A model generated the notes under the pieces. That model made no database searches. It was given only the letters and a program-made list of their open reading frames with translations, and was not told the origin of the DNA. Below are positions 38,079-48,100 of a stretch of 64,000 nt of DNA, in pieces. Each line of letters opens with the position of its first letter. Position 1 is the stretch's first letter. The position numbers were made by a program, and so were the translations under genes. Source of the stretch: Bdellovibrionales bacterium CG10_big_fil_rev_8_21_14_0_10_45_34 (GTDB taxonomy: Bacteria; Bdellovibrionota; Bdellovibrionia; Bdellovibrionales; 1-14-0-10-45-34); the NCBI GenBank assembly GCA_002778785.1, contig PEZS01000011.1:352868-416867 (forward strand), written 5' to 3'.

Positions 38079-39622
38079 TCGGAGCCTCCTTTTAAACATT
38101 CAGAATTAAATGATACTTTTCTGTAATCGGTGTAAGCGACCGCTAGAAGATTTGGCTTAAATCCATCTACACAACGATGAACCCAGTAATGAGCACGAGA
38201 ATGAAATAAATTTACTGATAGTGTTTGTTCGTCAATAAGATCAGCAAGTCGTTTCTGAATTTTCTGCCTTTCAATACGATCTTTTGTTTCTCTGCTTTTC
38301 ACAATCAGTTGATCAATTATGGGATTATTTAATCCACTAAAATTATCTGGATTGGTTGACTCAAAATTATTTAATAAAAACTCAGAGTCAGGATAGTCCA
38401 CAATCATTGAAACAAGAAAAGCCTGAAGCTTCTTTTGAGAATAATCGGACATCATTTTGTCCCAATTGATTGCATTGACTTTGATGTTCCACCCCTTTGA
38501 AGAAAGCTCATCTTCAAAGAATTTCGCCATTTCATTTGATCTAGCTAATTCGGCAGGAATTGAAATGGTGATTTGATCTTTTGGTGGGATAGAACGACTC
38601 AATTCTTTTATGATGCTGCTTTTCTTATGACCCGGAAATGAAGGCGGAATGTATCCAAAAGCTGGTTTGGCGTCTGGATAAAATATTTTCCTGAATTTAT
38701 CTTTACTGATGCTCTTCTCAAATAGCTTTCTAACTTCGAGATCATTAAACGGTTTTATTCTTGTGTTAAGGCCTATGATCCAAGTGTCAGCAACGACTGA
38801 ATTTATATCTTTGCCAATTTTAAATACTTCCTCGCTTCCATTCATTGGCCAGCTTGAAAGATCATGAATTTCACCAGTCATGGCCTTACCCATTGCGTTT
38901 TCTTGATCAATAGATACAAGTTGCATTTCAGAAATTTTTGGCATCTCTCCATGATATTGTGAGTGACGAGCAAGATGGATCGAATTGTCATCAATACTAA
39001 TAATTTTAAATGGCCCAGAACCTACAGGTTTTTTGAAGAAATCTTTGTTCTCTAAATCCATTGCAGGAAGAATTTTCGCAGTTCCACCAGCCAGAACATA
39101 AAGTATTGGAGGAAAGGGCTTTTCAAGCTGAATCTCAATGGTATGTTCATCAATCGCTTTAAAGCCCTCAACTGTAGTGGAAAGTCCTTGATGATATTTT
39201 TTTGCGCCTTTAATAACATCATAAAATTTGAAAACAACACTTTCCTTGCTCACATTACGAGTCAGAGAGGCCACGACATCATTGGCCGTCACTGTTTCTC
39301 CATTATGGAATTTTGCGTTGGGATCAAGTTTAAAAGTTAGCTTGAGTCCGTCTTTACTTGTCGACCATGAATTAGCAATGCCTGCTTGTACTCCATAGTC
39401 ATCAGTAAATCTCAGGAGTCCTTCGTAAACTAATTCAGAAAAAATTAAAGATGCTCCATCATTCATTTTGATTGGGTCATACGAGACAGGCATCGAGTAG
39501 ATTGCCTTGACATAAATAGGTTGCTCTATCTGCTCGATAAAATTTTTGGACTGTGAATCTTTTACTTTCACGATTCCCAATCCCAAAATTGCTATGATAG
39601 TTAGTCCAACAACGAATTTCAT
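38051..39622 (-). CDS. OppA/DppA-type (family 5) solute-binding protein, membrane-anchored
   Basis: 523 aa. The N-terminal hydrophobic segment (VVGLTIIAILGLGIVKV) has no lipobox Cys, so it is probably a membrane anchor. Family-5 features: YEGLLRF, KFHNGETVTANDVVASLTRN, IEIQLEKPFPPILYVLAG and KKPVGSGPFKI. No permease or ATPase genes accompany it, so it is unlikely to be a transporter. Leading a kinase/regulator operon, it looks like a peptide or small-molecule receptor. Confidence 0.8.
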   Translation of the reverse strand: MKFVVGLTIIAILGLGIVKVKDSQSKNFIEQIEQPIYVKAIYSMPVSYDPIKMNDGASLIFSELVYEGLLRFTDDYGVQAGIANSWSTSKDGLKLTFKLDPNAKFHNGETVTANDVVASLTRNVSKESVVFKFYDVIKGAKKYHQGLSTTVEGFKAIDEHTIEIQLEKPFPPILYVLAGGTAKILPAMDLENKDFFKKPVGSGPFKIISIDDNSIHLARHSQYHGEMPKISEMQLVSIDQENAMGKAMTGEIHDLSSWPMNGSEEVFKIGKDINSVVADTWIIGLNTRIKPFNDLEVRKLFEKSISKDKFRKIFYPDAKPAFGYIPPSFPGHKKSSIIKELSRSIPPKDQITISIPAELARSNEMAKFFEDELSSKGWNIKVNAINWDKMMSDYSQKKLQAFLVSMIVDYPDSEFLLNNFESTNPDNFSGLNNPIIDQLIVKSRETKDRIERQKIQKRLADLIDEQTLSVNLFHSRAHYWVHRCVDGFKPNLLAVAYTDYRKVSFNSECLKGGSEWITKTAKR

Positions 39623-39849
39623 TCGTACCTCAAAAAATCAAACACCCCATGTGTTTGATTTAAGCATTGGCAATTATCGGGCCAACTGCTCCAATGACGC
39701 CAACCGTTGTATAAACTCTTTTTAAACGAGTTTGGCAAAACCACTCTGTAATAATTACTTGAATCTAGAGCTGCGATTGTCTTTGTGTTTCGATTTTGAA
39801 TCCAAAATGCACCACTTGAAATTGGAAACGGTAGCAACAAGAGTAGCAA
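39619..39849 (-). CDS. Doubtful small exported protein
   Basis: 76 codons from a TTG inside an inverted repeat. A short hydrophobic start (LLLLLPFPISSGAFW) is followed by an aromatic, polar tail. Its stop overlaps the binding-protein ATG by four bases, which favours a real gene. The non-ATG start and the lack of a clear ribosome-binding site weigh against it. Confidence 0.3.
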   Translation of the reverse strand: MLLLLLPFPISSGAFWIQNRNTKTIAALDSSNYYRVVLPNSFKKSLYNGWRHWSSWPDNCQCLNQTHGVFDFLRYE

Positions 39850-39899
39850 CCCCTTGCTACTGAAATAGTAGCGCTACTATTTCCGCTACTATTTTCAGC
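39842..39899. repeat. Inverted repeat and dispersed AGTAGC-type repeat, copy A
   Basis: AGTAGCAA-CCCC-TTGCTACT (39842-39861) is a perfect hairpin. It merges into GTAGCGCTAC (39868-39877) and a run that, on the minus strand, reads AATAGTAGCGGAAATAGTAG followed by CGCTACT. Related copies are at 33118 and 56361. It sits between the leftward sensing cassette and the rightward BREX operon, where both promoters must lie. Confidence 0.6.
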
Positions 39900-40065
39900 A
39901 TCAGCTATAATTCAAAATCACCCTTAATTTTTCATTTTTAAGAGCAAAATAAAGATTTCTTAACTGAGGTGGGCCTTGGCATCCAAAATGTATTGCATTT
40001 GCGAAATATCTGACCTGAAAGGTAAATAAATTTCGATTTTTCACGTCATATTTAATAGTAATAGC

Positions 40066-40113
40066 TTGTCAGAAGCGGTCTCAAATGGTCTAATTTTTAT
40101 GTAATTCTGACAA
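40066..40113 (+). promoter_or_regulatory. BREX operon promoter flanked by a 9-bp inverted repeat
   Basis: TTGTCA (40066-40071), a 17-base spacer and TCTAAT (40089-40094) make a good sigma-70 promoter. The -35 box is part of TTGTCAGAA, and its exact inverse TTCTGACAA lies at 40105-40113 near the start of transcription. This looks like a two-half-site operator, most simply for the HTH protein encoded next. Confidence 0.6.
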
Positions 40114-40138
40114 TTTATCCATATTGAGGAGATCGCCT

Positions 40139-40339
40139 GTGACTGAGACAGAGAGATGGTTGTCTGTTGAAGAAATCGCCGCACATTTAGGGGTTTCAAA
40201 AGAGACTATTTATCGTTGGTTGGAAAAGAAGGATGAGAAACGCCGAATTCCGGCCAATAGAATTGGAAGGCTTTGGAAGTTTAAGGCCTCCGAAGTTGAT
40301 GAGTGGATAAAAAACAACGGAGCTGTTGATCCTGAATAA
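40139..40339 (+). CDS. Excisionase/MerR-type small HTH protein at the head of BREX
   Basis: 66 aa from the GTG at 40139, with GAGGAG eight bases upstream; a TTG at 40124 opens the frame but lies over that ribosome-binding site. A single helix-turn-helix LSVEEIAAHLGVSKETIYRWLEKKDE with wing RIPANRIGRLWKFKASEVDEWI matches the HTH_17/excisionase-like family. It is probably the transcriptional regulator of the BREX operon, acting on the inverted repeat just upstream. Confidence 0.75.
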   Translation: MTETERWLSVEEIAAHLGVSKETIYRWLEKKDEKRRIPANRIGRLWKFKASEVDEWIKNNGAVDPE

Positions 40340-40387
40340 TCTCAGAGATCAAGAAAATGGATTTTGCAAGCGTTGTGAGGAGAGCTG

Positions 40388-41041
40388 ATGGAACTAATAA
40401 AAGAATTTGATCGTAGGTGTATTATGGCAGACTTAAAATACAATATGTCTTTTACGGCAGGTGGACTTTTTCTATTGGAATCTATTCCTGTCGCAGAAAC
40501 CTACCTTCAGCTTCAAAACTGGGATAAGGCAAAAGAAATTCTTCTTTCTGAGAATACGATCCAATCTAAAACGAATGCATCACTTATTAGATTTAACAGA
40601 GAGGTTGTTTCAAGGCTTCAACTTCTTACTGATGACCAGATTAAACTTTTAGTCGAAGGCTCTGTCACAGAAAGAAAGTTAATACTTTGGGTAGCCGTTT
40701 GCAGAAAACATAAATTCATAAATGATTTTGCGATAGAAGTCGTTAGAGAGAAGTTCCTTCAGTTGAATTATAAAGTAACCTATAAGGATTTTGACATTTT
40801 CTTTAATCAAAAAGCTGAGTGGCATGACGAACTTGATAAACTAACTGACTCTACGAGAAGCAAAGTGCGACAAGTATTGTTCAGAATGATGAGAGAAGCT
40901 GACATATTATTACCGAATGATGAAATTAACAGAATTCATCTAACTTCAAAATTTATAGAGACAATGAAAAGAACAAATCGCACTGAGTTTTCAATTTTTC
41001 CTATAACCGAGTTGGAAATCTCAAAGGCATTGGATGTTTAA
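40388..41041 (+). CDS. brxA: BREX protein BrxA (DUF1819)
   Basis: 217 aa, all-helical NusB-like fold. The start MADLKYNMSFTAGGLFLLES and the ILWVAVCRKHKFINDFAIEVVREKFL segment are typical of BrxA. The ATG at 40388 has GAGGAG nearby; an ATG at 40424 is also possible. BrxA binds DNA and is a core part of type 1 BREX phage defence. brxB follows two bases later. Confidence 0.85.
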   Translation: MELIKEFDRRCIMADLKYNMSFTAGGLFLLESIPVAETYLQLQNWDKAKEILLSENTIQSKTNASLIRFNREVVSRLQLLTDDQIKLLVEGSVTERKLILWVAVCRKHKFINDFAIEVVREKFLQLNYKVTYKDFDIFFNQKAEWHDELDKLTDSTRSKVRQVLFRMMREADILLPNDEINRIHLTSKFIETMKRTNRTEFSIFPITELEISKALDV

Positions 41042-41043
41042 AC

Positions 41044-41646
41044 ATGATTGAAAACAGCTCAATTCAAGTCCGGTACGATCATTTATTAAAACTTTTTAAA
41101 AGCAAAAGGTTTTTAAATAAGGAAGGCCTTGGTAACGAAGTCCCTTTCTTTATCTGCGATTTCAAACCTGAGGAATCAGTTGAAATGGGCCGAGTACAAA
41201 GGCAGTTAATCTCAAAGTTATCACAAGAGGGAGTTTCTGTTCTTCATATTGATCTTTATGACACCTCAATAGAAATCTTAAAAGAGAGAGGGATTTTTGA
41301 GGAGATTCTTTCAAAGGAACAAGAGCTAACAAAAGATGAGCTTTTGGAACTTTTGCAAAATGTTTTAGACCCTGAATATGAACTAGTTCCATACATTGGT
41401 AAAAAAATTAATGATACAGAACACGACATTCTATTCATCACGGGGGTTGGAGAAGTATATCCATTCATCCGATCTCACAATGTTTTAAATAACCTACAAA
41501 GCACGGCAAAAGATAAGCCTACGGTTATGTTTTTCCCGGGCACTTATACACATTCGTCATTAGTAGGATCGAGTCTGGATTTATTTGGTCGACTCCATGA
41601 CGACAAATATTACAGAGCATTTAACGTTTATCATTGTGAAGTTTAA
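41044..41646 (+). CDS. brxB: BREX protein BrxB (DUF1788)
   Basis: 200 aa. It has the family start IQVRYDHLLKLFKSKRFLNKEGLGNEVPFFI and the conserved ITGVGEVYPFIRSH and VMFFPGTY segments. It probably works as an adaptor between the BREX ATPase and methyltransferase. It is in the standard second position of the type 1 operon. Confidence 0.88.
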   Translation: MIENSSIQVRYDHLLKLFKSKRFLNKEGLGNEVPFFICDFKPEESVEMGRVQRQLISKLSQEGVSVLHIDLYDTSIEILKERGIFEEILSKEQELTKDELLELLQNVLDPEYELVPYIGKKINDTEHDILFITGVGEVYPFIRSHNVLNNLQSTAKDKPTVMFFPGTYTHSSLVGSSLDLFGRLHDDKYYRAFNVYHCEV

Positions 41647-41661
41647 TAAAAGAGGTTCGAG

Positions 41662-44600
41662 ATGTTACTGAAAGAAATATTTAAGAAACCAGTTGATCGA
41701 CAAATTGAAGGCGTTATTAAAGCCGATGATGAAGCTGGTCTTAAAAATGAAATCGAAGAGTATGTTTTAACGAATGAAGTCTCAAAACGTTTAGATTCAT
41801 TTCTTGAAGCCTACAATAACTACCAAGGAGCAAATGGTGCTTGGTTATCAGGATTCTTCGGTTCAGGTAAATCACATTTATTAAAAATGCTGGCCTTGCT
41901 GTTAGAAAATAGACAGGTTGAAAGTTTATCAGTCAAAGAAATGTTTATTTCAAAATGTGGAGAAGACCGACTGCTGCAAGCAAAAATTGAAAAAGCAGCT
42001 TCAATTCCATCTAAGAGCATTCTATTCAACATAGATCAAAAAGCCGATGTCATTCGTAAGGATCAGGTAGATGCCCTTTTATCTGTCTTTGTAAAAGTCT
42101 TTGATGAAATGTGTGGGTATTATGGTAAGCAACCATTTATTGCTCAATTTGAGAGAGATTTGGATTCGCGAGAAGAGCTAGTTGGTTTTAAAGCTTCGTA
42201 TGAAAGAATATCGGGGAAATCTTGGGAGAAAGGCAGGCAAGAGTTTGCTCTTGAGAAGAAAAATATTGATAAAGCTTATGCCGAAACTGTCGGGGATAAG
42301 ACGCTGTCTAACAACGGTATATTAGATTCTTATAGAACCAGCTATAAATTATCTATTGAGGACTTTGCAGAACAAATCAATTCGTACATTGGCATACAAG
42401 AGAAAAACTTTCGCTTGAATTTCTTTGTGGATGAAGTTGGTCAATATATAGCTGACAATGTAAAATTGATGACAAATCTTCAAACTATTGCTGAAAGTTT
42501 GGCTACAAAATGTAATGGCAGAGCTTGGGTTATCGTCACCGCTCAAGAAGACATGAACTCAATCATTGGAGACATGACTAAGCAGCAAGGAAACGACTTT
42601 TCAAAAATTCAGGCAAGATTTAGTAATCGACTAAAACTTACAAGTGCTGATGTCGCAGAAGTAATTCAAATTCGATTATTAAGCAAAACAGATAGTTCTA
42701 AGAAAGACATTGAAACCTTATATGACAAGCAAGTAAATAATTTCAAAACTCTTTTTGATTTCGCCGATGGATCAAAGGTATATAAGAATTTTCGAGATAA
42801 AGAGCACTTTGTATCAGCTTACCCGTTTATCCCATATCAATTCGATTTGTTTCAATCATCTATTCAGCATCTTTCAATTCACAATGCTTTTGAAGGAAAA
42901 CATAGCTCTGTTGGTGAACGATCTATGCTTGGTGTCTTCCAGCAAGTAGCCAAACAGATAGTTGATAAAGAAATTGGAAAGTTGGCGACTTTTGATCTTA
43001 TGTTTGAAGGTCTTAGGACGGCACTTAAGGCCCAAATTCAAAGCGCTATTATAGTAGCTGAGCGAAATCTTGATAATAAATTTGCAGTACAACTCCTTAA
43101 GGCACTATTCCTTGTTAAATACGTTAAAGATTTTAAAACCACGGTACGAAACTTGTGTGTTTTAATGTACGACAGTTTTGAGAGAGATATTCCAACGCTA
43201 AAAAAAGAAATTGAAACTGCTCTTCTATTGCTAGAACAACAAACATACATTCAAAGAAATGGTGATGTGTATGAGTTTTTAACAAACGATGAAAAGGATA
43301 TTGAAGAGGAAATCAAGAGTACTGAGGTAGATAATCAGCAACTACTAGAAGACCTTACGAAAACAATTTTTGATTCAATAATTGGAACAAGAAAAATTAG
43401 ATATGATGTAAATGGGTACGATTATGAGTTTGCCCGCAAGTTAGATGATAAGCTCATGGGGCGCGAGAAAGAACTTGCAATTCATGTGATTTCACCTTTT
43501 CACGAACACTCAGGAAATGATCAAGTTATTCTCACTCAGTCTTTTGCAAAGTCAGAATTGATGGTTATTTTGCCGCCTGACGAGAGATTAGTTAAAGATC
43601 TAATGTTGCACCAAAAGACGAACAGATACATTCGTCAAAATACAAATACAGCTCAGCAGGAATCCATTTCAAGAATTCTAAGAGAAAAAGGCGATCAAAA
43701 TCACAGAAGGTTTTCAGATGTTGAAGATCGAGTTAGAAAACTTTTATCAGAGGCAAAGTTATCAATTGGCTCTGACCTGCTAGATATTTCTGCCAAAGAC
43801 CCGAAGACTAGAATCAGTGAAGCATTTATTGAGCTAATTAGAAAATCATATCCCCAGTTGCAAATGCTTAAAGGAACAAATTATTCTGAACAACAAATTT
43901 CAATATTACTCTCTCCTTCGAGTCAGGTCAGCTTTTCTGATGATTTAATTGAGTCTGAGCAAGAAGTTTTATCTGCCATTCAAAGAAGCTCAATGAAGGG
44001 AACTAGAATGACAGTAAAATCCCTCATTACAGACTTTGAAATCAAACCCTATGGATGGCATCAGGCAGCTACTCAATGTACGTTGGCTAAATTGTGTACC
44101 CGTGGAAAGGTAGAGCTTCGCTTAGATGGCAATCTTCTTGAGGGCCAAGATTTAGAGAGAGCTATAGTAAACTCACAGCTTCATCAGCAGGTTATTATTG
44201 AATCTCAAGCAGAATTCACGTCTTCACAAGTACGACAGCTTAAAGATTTTTACAAAGATTTTTTTGACGAACAACCAAAGTCACAAGAAGCGAAAGCACT
44301 TGCTAAAGATACAATAGAAAAATTTAAAGAACTAGGTGATGATCTAAAAAAACTGGTGTACCAAAGAGAGCAATTTCCCTTTTTGTCGATTCTTTCTCCA
44401 ATTTCTGAAAAGATCGACTCAATCACTAAAAAACAATATAGCTTTTTTCTGACAAGTCTTTCAGAAATTGAGGATGAGTTGCTAGATGCTAAGGAAAAGA
44501 TAATTGCACCAATTAAGACCTTCATGGCTGGTTCACAAAAAGATATTTATAAAGAAGCGAAAAACTTTCTTTTAAATGAAAGTGAAAATTTTGACTTCAT

Positions 44601-45156
44601 AGAAAAAACAGAACTATCTGAACTGGACTCTATTCTAAGAGATACTGTTTGCTTTGCTGGCAATAAAATGAAGCGTGTTAAAGAGATCGTTGATCTTCTT
44701 AAGGCGCGCATTTCTGACTTAGTGGTTAGTGAGACAGAAAAAGCAAAATGTAAAATTGAATCTTTCAGAGATAGGGTGAAAATGGCCGACGGGTACAATA
44801 CTCTTTCTGCTGTAGACAAAGAAAATGTCGAGCATATCTTTTCAAAATCAACAATGGCTTTGAAAGATAAACATCTTGTGGCTTCAATTAAGCATGCCGC
44901 TTTAAATTTTGAAACAAATGAGTATAACTCGATTCTTTCGATGATCGAGGCAAAAAAGCATCAGGCTGCTGGGGAACAAACGGGTGAAACTAAGCCTCTA
45001 GCTACACAGAAAATTAATCTGATTCAAGTTCGGAATCTTACGCTTAAGTTTGATAAGCCTGTTTTGGATTCGGAGTCAGATGTTGAAGAGTATATAAGAC
45101 TACTGAGAGAAGCCCTTGTAAATGAACTCAAGCAGGGAAATAAGATTCAAATTTAG
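41662..45156 (+). CDS. brxC: BREX ATPase BrxC
   Basis: 1164 aa. Walker A GFFGSGKS is at residues 64-71 after the N-terminal FKKPVDRQIEGVIKADDE. Walker B-like LNFFVDEVGQYI is near 255. A long helical C-terminal half with coiled coils follows. The protein has full length and no interruption. BrxC is the large P-loop protein essential for BREX immunity. Confidence 0.92.
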   Translation: MLLKEIFKKPVDRQIEGVIKADDEAGLKNEIEEYVLTNEVSKRLDSFLEAYNNYQGANGAWLSGFFGSGKSHLLKMLALLLENRQVESLSVKEMFISKCGEDRLLQAKIEKAASIPSKSILFNIDQKADVIRKDQVDALLSVFVKVFDEMCGYYGKQPFIAQFERDLDSREELVGFKASYERISGKSWEKGRQEFALEKKNIDKAYAETVGDKTLSNNGILDSYRTSYKLSIEDFAEQINSYIGIQEKNFRLNFFVDEVGQYIADNVKLMTNLQTIAESLATKCNGRAWVIVTAQEDMNSIIGDMTKQQGNDFSKIQARFSNRLKLTSADVAEVIQIRLLSKTDSSKKDIETLYDKQVNNFKTLFDFADGSKVYKNFRDKEHFVSAYPFIPYQFDLFQSSIQHLSIHNAFEGKHSSVGERSMLGVFQQVAKQIVDKEIGKLATFDLMFEGLRTALKAQIQSAIIVAERNLDNKFAVQLLKALFLVKYVKDFKTTVRNLCVLMYDSFERDIPTLKKEIETALLLLEQQTYIQRNGDVYEFLTNDEKDIEEEIKSTEVDNQQLLEDLTKTIFDSIIGTRKIRYDVNGYDYEFARKLDDKLMGREKELAIHVISPFHEHSGNDQVILTQSFAKSELMVILPPDERLVKDLMLHQKTNRYIRQNTNTAQQESISRILREKGDQNHRRFSDVEDRVRKLLSEAKLSIGSDLLDISAKDPKTRISEAFIELIRKSYPQLQMLKGTNYSEQQISILLSPSSQVSFSDDLIESEQEVLSAIQRSSMKGTRMTVKSLITDFEIKPYGWHQAATQCTLAKLCTRGKVELRLDGNLLEGQDLERAIVNSQLHQQVIIESQAEFTSSQVRQLKDFYKDFFDEQPKSQEAKALAKDTIEKFKELGDDLKKLVYQREQFPFLSILSPISEKIDSITKKQYSFFLTSLSEIEDELLDAKEKIIAPIKTFMAGSQKDIYKEAKNFLLNESENFDFIEKTELSELDSILRDTVCFAGNKMKRVKEIVDLLKARISDLVVSETEKAKCKIESFRDRVKMADGYNTLSAVDKENVEHIFSKSTMALKDKHLVASIKHAALNFETNEYNSILSMIEAKKHQAAGEQTGETKPLATQKINLIQVRNLTLKFDKPVLDSESDVEEYIRLLREALVNELKQGNKIQI

Positions 45157-45166
45157 GAAGTGAGAT

Positions 45167-48100
45167 ATGGATACAAGTGTTTTGAAAAATTTTGCACAAG
45201 AGTCGAGACGTTATCTCATGGATGTTGTTGCAAAGAAAATTGAGTATTATCTTACAACAGATAATGTTGAAATTCGCGCAAAGAAACATTTGATTGAAGA
45301 CCTTAGAAAAGAAATAAGTAATACAAGTAAAGATCAAGTTATTGAGAAGATTGCATACACTTGGTTTAACCGCTTCTGTGCTCTTCGTTACATGGATGTA
45401 AAGCAATACTCTCTAGTTGGGGTATTAACTCCAATGAGTGAATCTCATACTCAGCCAGAAATATTAATGGAAGCGAAATCTGGTCATATTAAAGATGAGC
45501 TTGGCAATCCATCTAGTCGCGATCATGTTATTGGTCTACTATCTGGCAAGGTATCTACTAATGATCCGCAGAGCGAAGCCTATAAGCATTTAGTACTAAT
45601 GGCTTGTAATTACTATCATTCAATAATGCCATTTCTATTTGAGAAAATTGACGATTACACGGAACTTTTGATGCCCGATGATCTATTGTCTGAAGCATCT
45701 ATAGTTTCAAAGGTTCGTTCAGCTCTCAATGAAGAAAACTGTAAAGACGTCGAAGTAATTGGCTGGCTTTATCAGTTTTATATTTCTGAAAAGAAAGATG
45801 AAGTTTTTGAAGGCTTAAAGAAGAACAAAAAAATTACACCTGAAAACATACCAGCAGCGACTCAGCTTTTTACTCCTAATTGGATCGTTCGCTATTTAGT
45901 TGAAAATTCTCTAGGGCGTTTATGGATGTTAAATCGCCCTAGTTCGAATCTCATTTCAAAGATGGAATACTACATAAAACCAGAGGTTGAAGAAAAAGAC
46001 TTCTTGAAGATCAAAGGGCCTGAAGAAATTAAGGTTTGTGATCCTGCTTGTGGTTCGGGCCATATGTTAGTTTATGCCTTTGATCTTCTTTATTCGATGT
46101 ATGAAGAAGTAGGCATAGATTCTAATGAAATCTCTTCTTTAATTCTTAAGAATAACTTATTTGGTGTTGAAATTGATAAGCGTGCAGGTGAACTCGCTGC
46201 CTTTGCATTAACAATGAAAGCTAGAGAGAAGCAACGACGATATTTTAAAAATCCAGTTAATCCTAACATTTGTGTTCTTGAAAATATTCATTTTGAAGAG
46301 GCAGAAATTAAGGACTATATGGATCATGTAGGACATGATTTATTTTCAAGTCAGCTTAGAAACACACTATATCAGTTTGTGGAAGCCAAGAATTTTGGAT
46401 CGCTTATAAGTCCAGAAGTAAGTGAGGTTGCGACTGTTTTGAATTTGTTAGATCAGAAGAATGTCTCTGGACATTTGTTTTTGACCAAGACTCATTCTAA
46501 TGTGTTGAGGGTCTTGGCTCAAGCGAAATTTCTATCCCCTGTATATCATGTAGTAATTGCGAATCCTCCATATATGGGAGGAAATGGAATGAATGAATCA
46601 TTGAAGAAGTTTTTGGAGAATAAGTATAAAAAATCTAAGTATGATTTAATGACCGCATTTATGGATAAGTGCTCTGAAATATGTATGATTGACGGATTTT
46701 GGGGAATGATTAATTTACCGTCATGGATGTTTCTAAGCTCGTTTGAAGGCTTTAGAAAAAACTTGCTTGAGACAGTTACCTTTTCCAGTTTACTTCATTT
46801 AGGAAGAGGCATATTTGGATCAGATTTTGGTTCAACAGCATTTGTCTGCAACAATAGTAAAAATAAATCTGGAAAAACAGGTTTATATAGAAGGCTTTTC
46901 GATCAGCACGTTCAGGTGCGATCCGTTGAAAAAATTCAATCCCTTTTTTTTGATAAAGGCTATGGACACTTCTCAATTAATCAAAACGAATTTAATAAAA
47001 TTCCAGGTAATTCTTTTGCTTACTGGTTAAGTCCTGAAATTCGACAAATTTTCCAAACAAGCAAATCGTTAAAAGAAATTGGTGATACCCGACAAGGTAT
47101 GGCCACAAGTGATAACAATAGATTTTTGAGACAGTGGTATGAAGTTAGTTTCGATAAAATTTCACTCAGTTCTGTTAGTCGAGAAAGCGCGAAGTTATCA
47201 AAGAAAAAATGGTTTCCATATAATAAGGGCGGGCAGTTCAGAAAATGGTACGGGAATGCCGAATACGTTGTAAATTGGGAGAACGACGGAAAAGAGCTTT
47301 TAGATTATGCCTCCTCGCTCTACGGCAGCCCAACACGAACAATTAAGAGTATATCAGAGTATTTCAAACCGTCGGTTAGTTGGTCGAAAGTCTCTAGCGG
47401 TAACTTGGCCATGAGATATTTCCCAGCAGGGTTCATATTTGACGTCGCTGGATGCGCAATCTTCAATCCTGATCATGAGAAGTTAAATTTTTTACTTGGC
47501 TTTTGTAATACAAATTTAGCAAGAACTATTTTAACAGCTATTTCACCGACTGTTAATTTTGAAGCAGGTCAAATTGCTCAACTTCCTATTTTTAATGGCA
47601 TTGAAAACGAAAAAAACACGATACCCTCTCAGCTTATTCACATAACTAAAATGGATTGGGATTCTAAAGAGTTTTCTTGGGACTTTAAGGCAATACCTTT
47701 GCTCAAACTTATTAATTTTTCACACCCCATTAATGATTCATTTGATTTACTTATTAAAGAGTCTAAGCAAGATGTTCTTAAGGTCAAAGAGCTTGAGAAG
47801 TTAAATAATCAATTTTTCATTAATTACTATGGATTGCAAAGTGAAGTTTCTGCCGAAGTTTCATTAGAAGAGATTTCATTGTTCTATAATCCGAATTATA
47901 TGTTTAGAACTGCTGCTTCGAATGAGGAAAAGGTCGGGCTTTTGAAGTTAGAGCTAGTAAAAGAATTTATCTCATATGGAGTAGGGTGTATTTTCGGCAG
48001 ATACTCGATTGATAAAGAGGGTTTAATCTTGGCATCGCAAGGTGCTGATTATAAGGATTTTTTAAGCTCTGTCCCCAATCCTAGGTTCTTACCTGATTCA

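Noticed and set aside
39990-40020. Possible sigma-54 site (TTGGCAT ... TTGCAT) upstream of BREX
   Set aside because: The gap between GG and GC is 15 bases, not the required 10.
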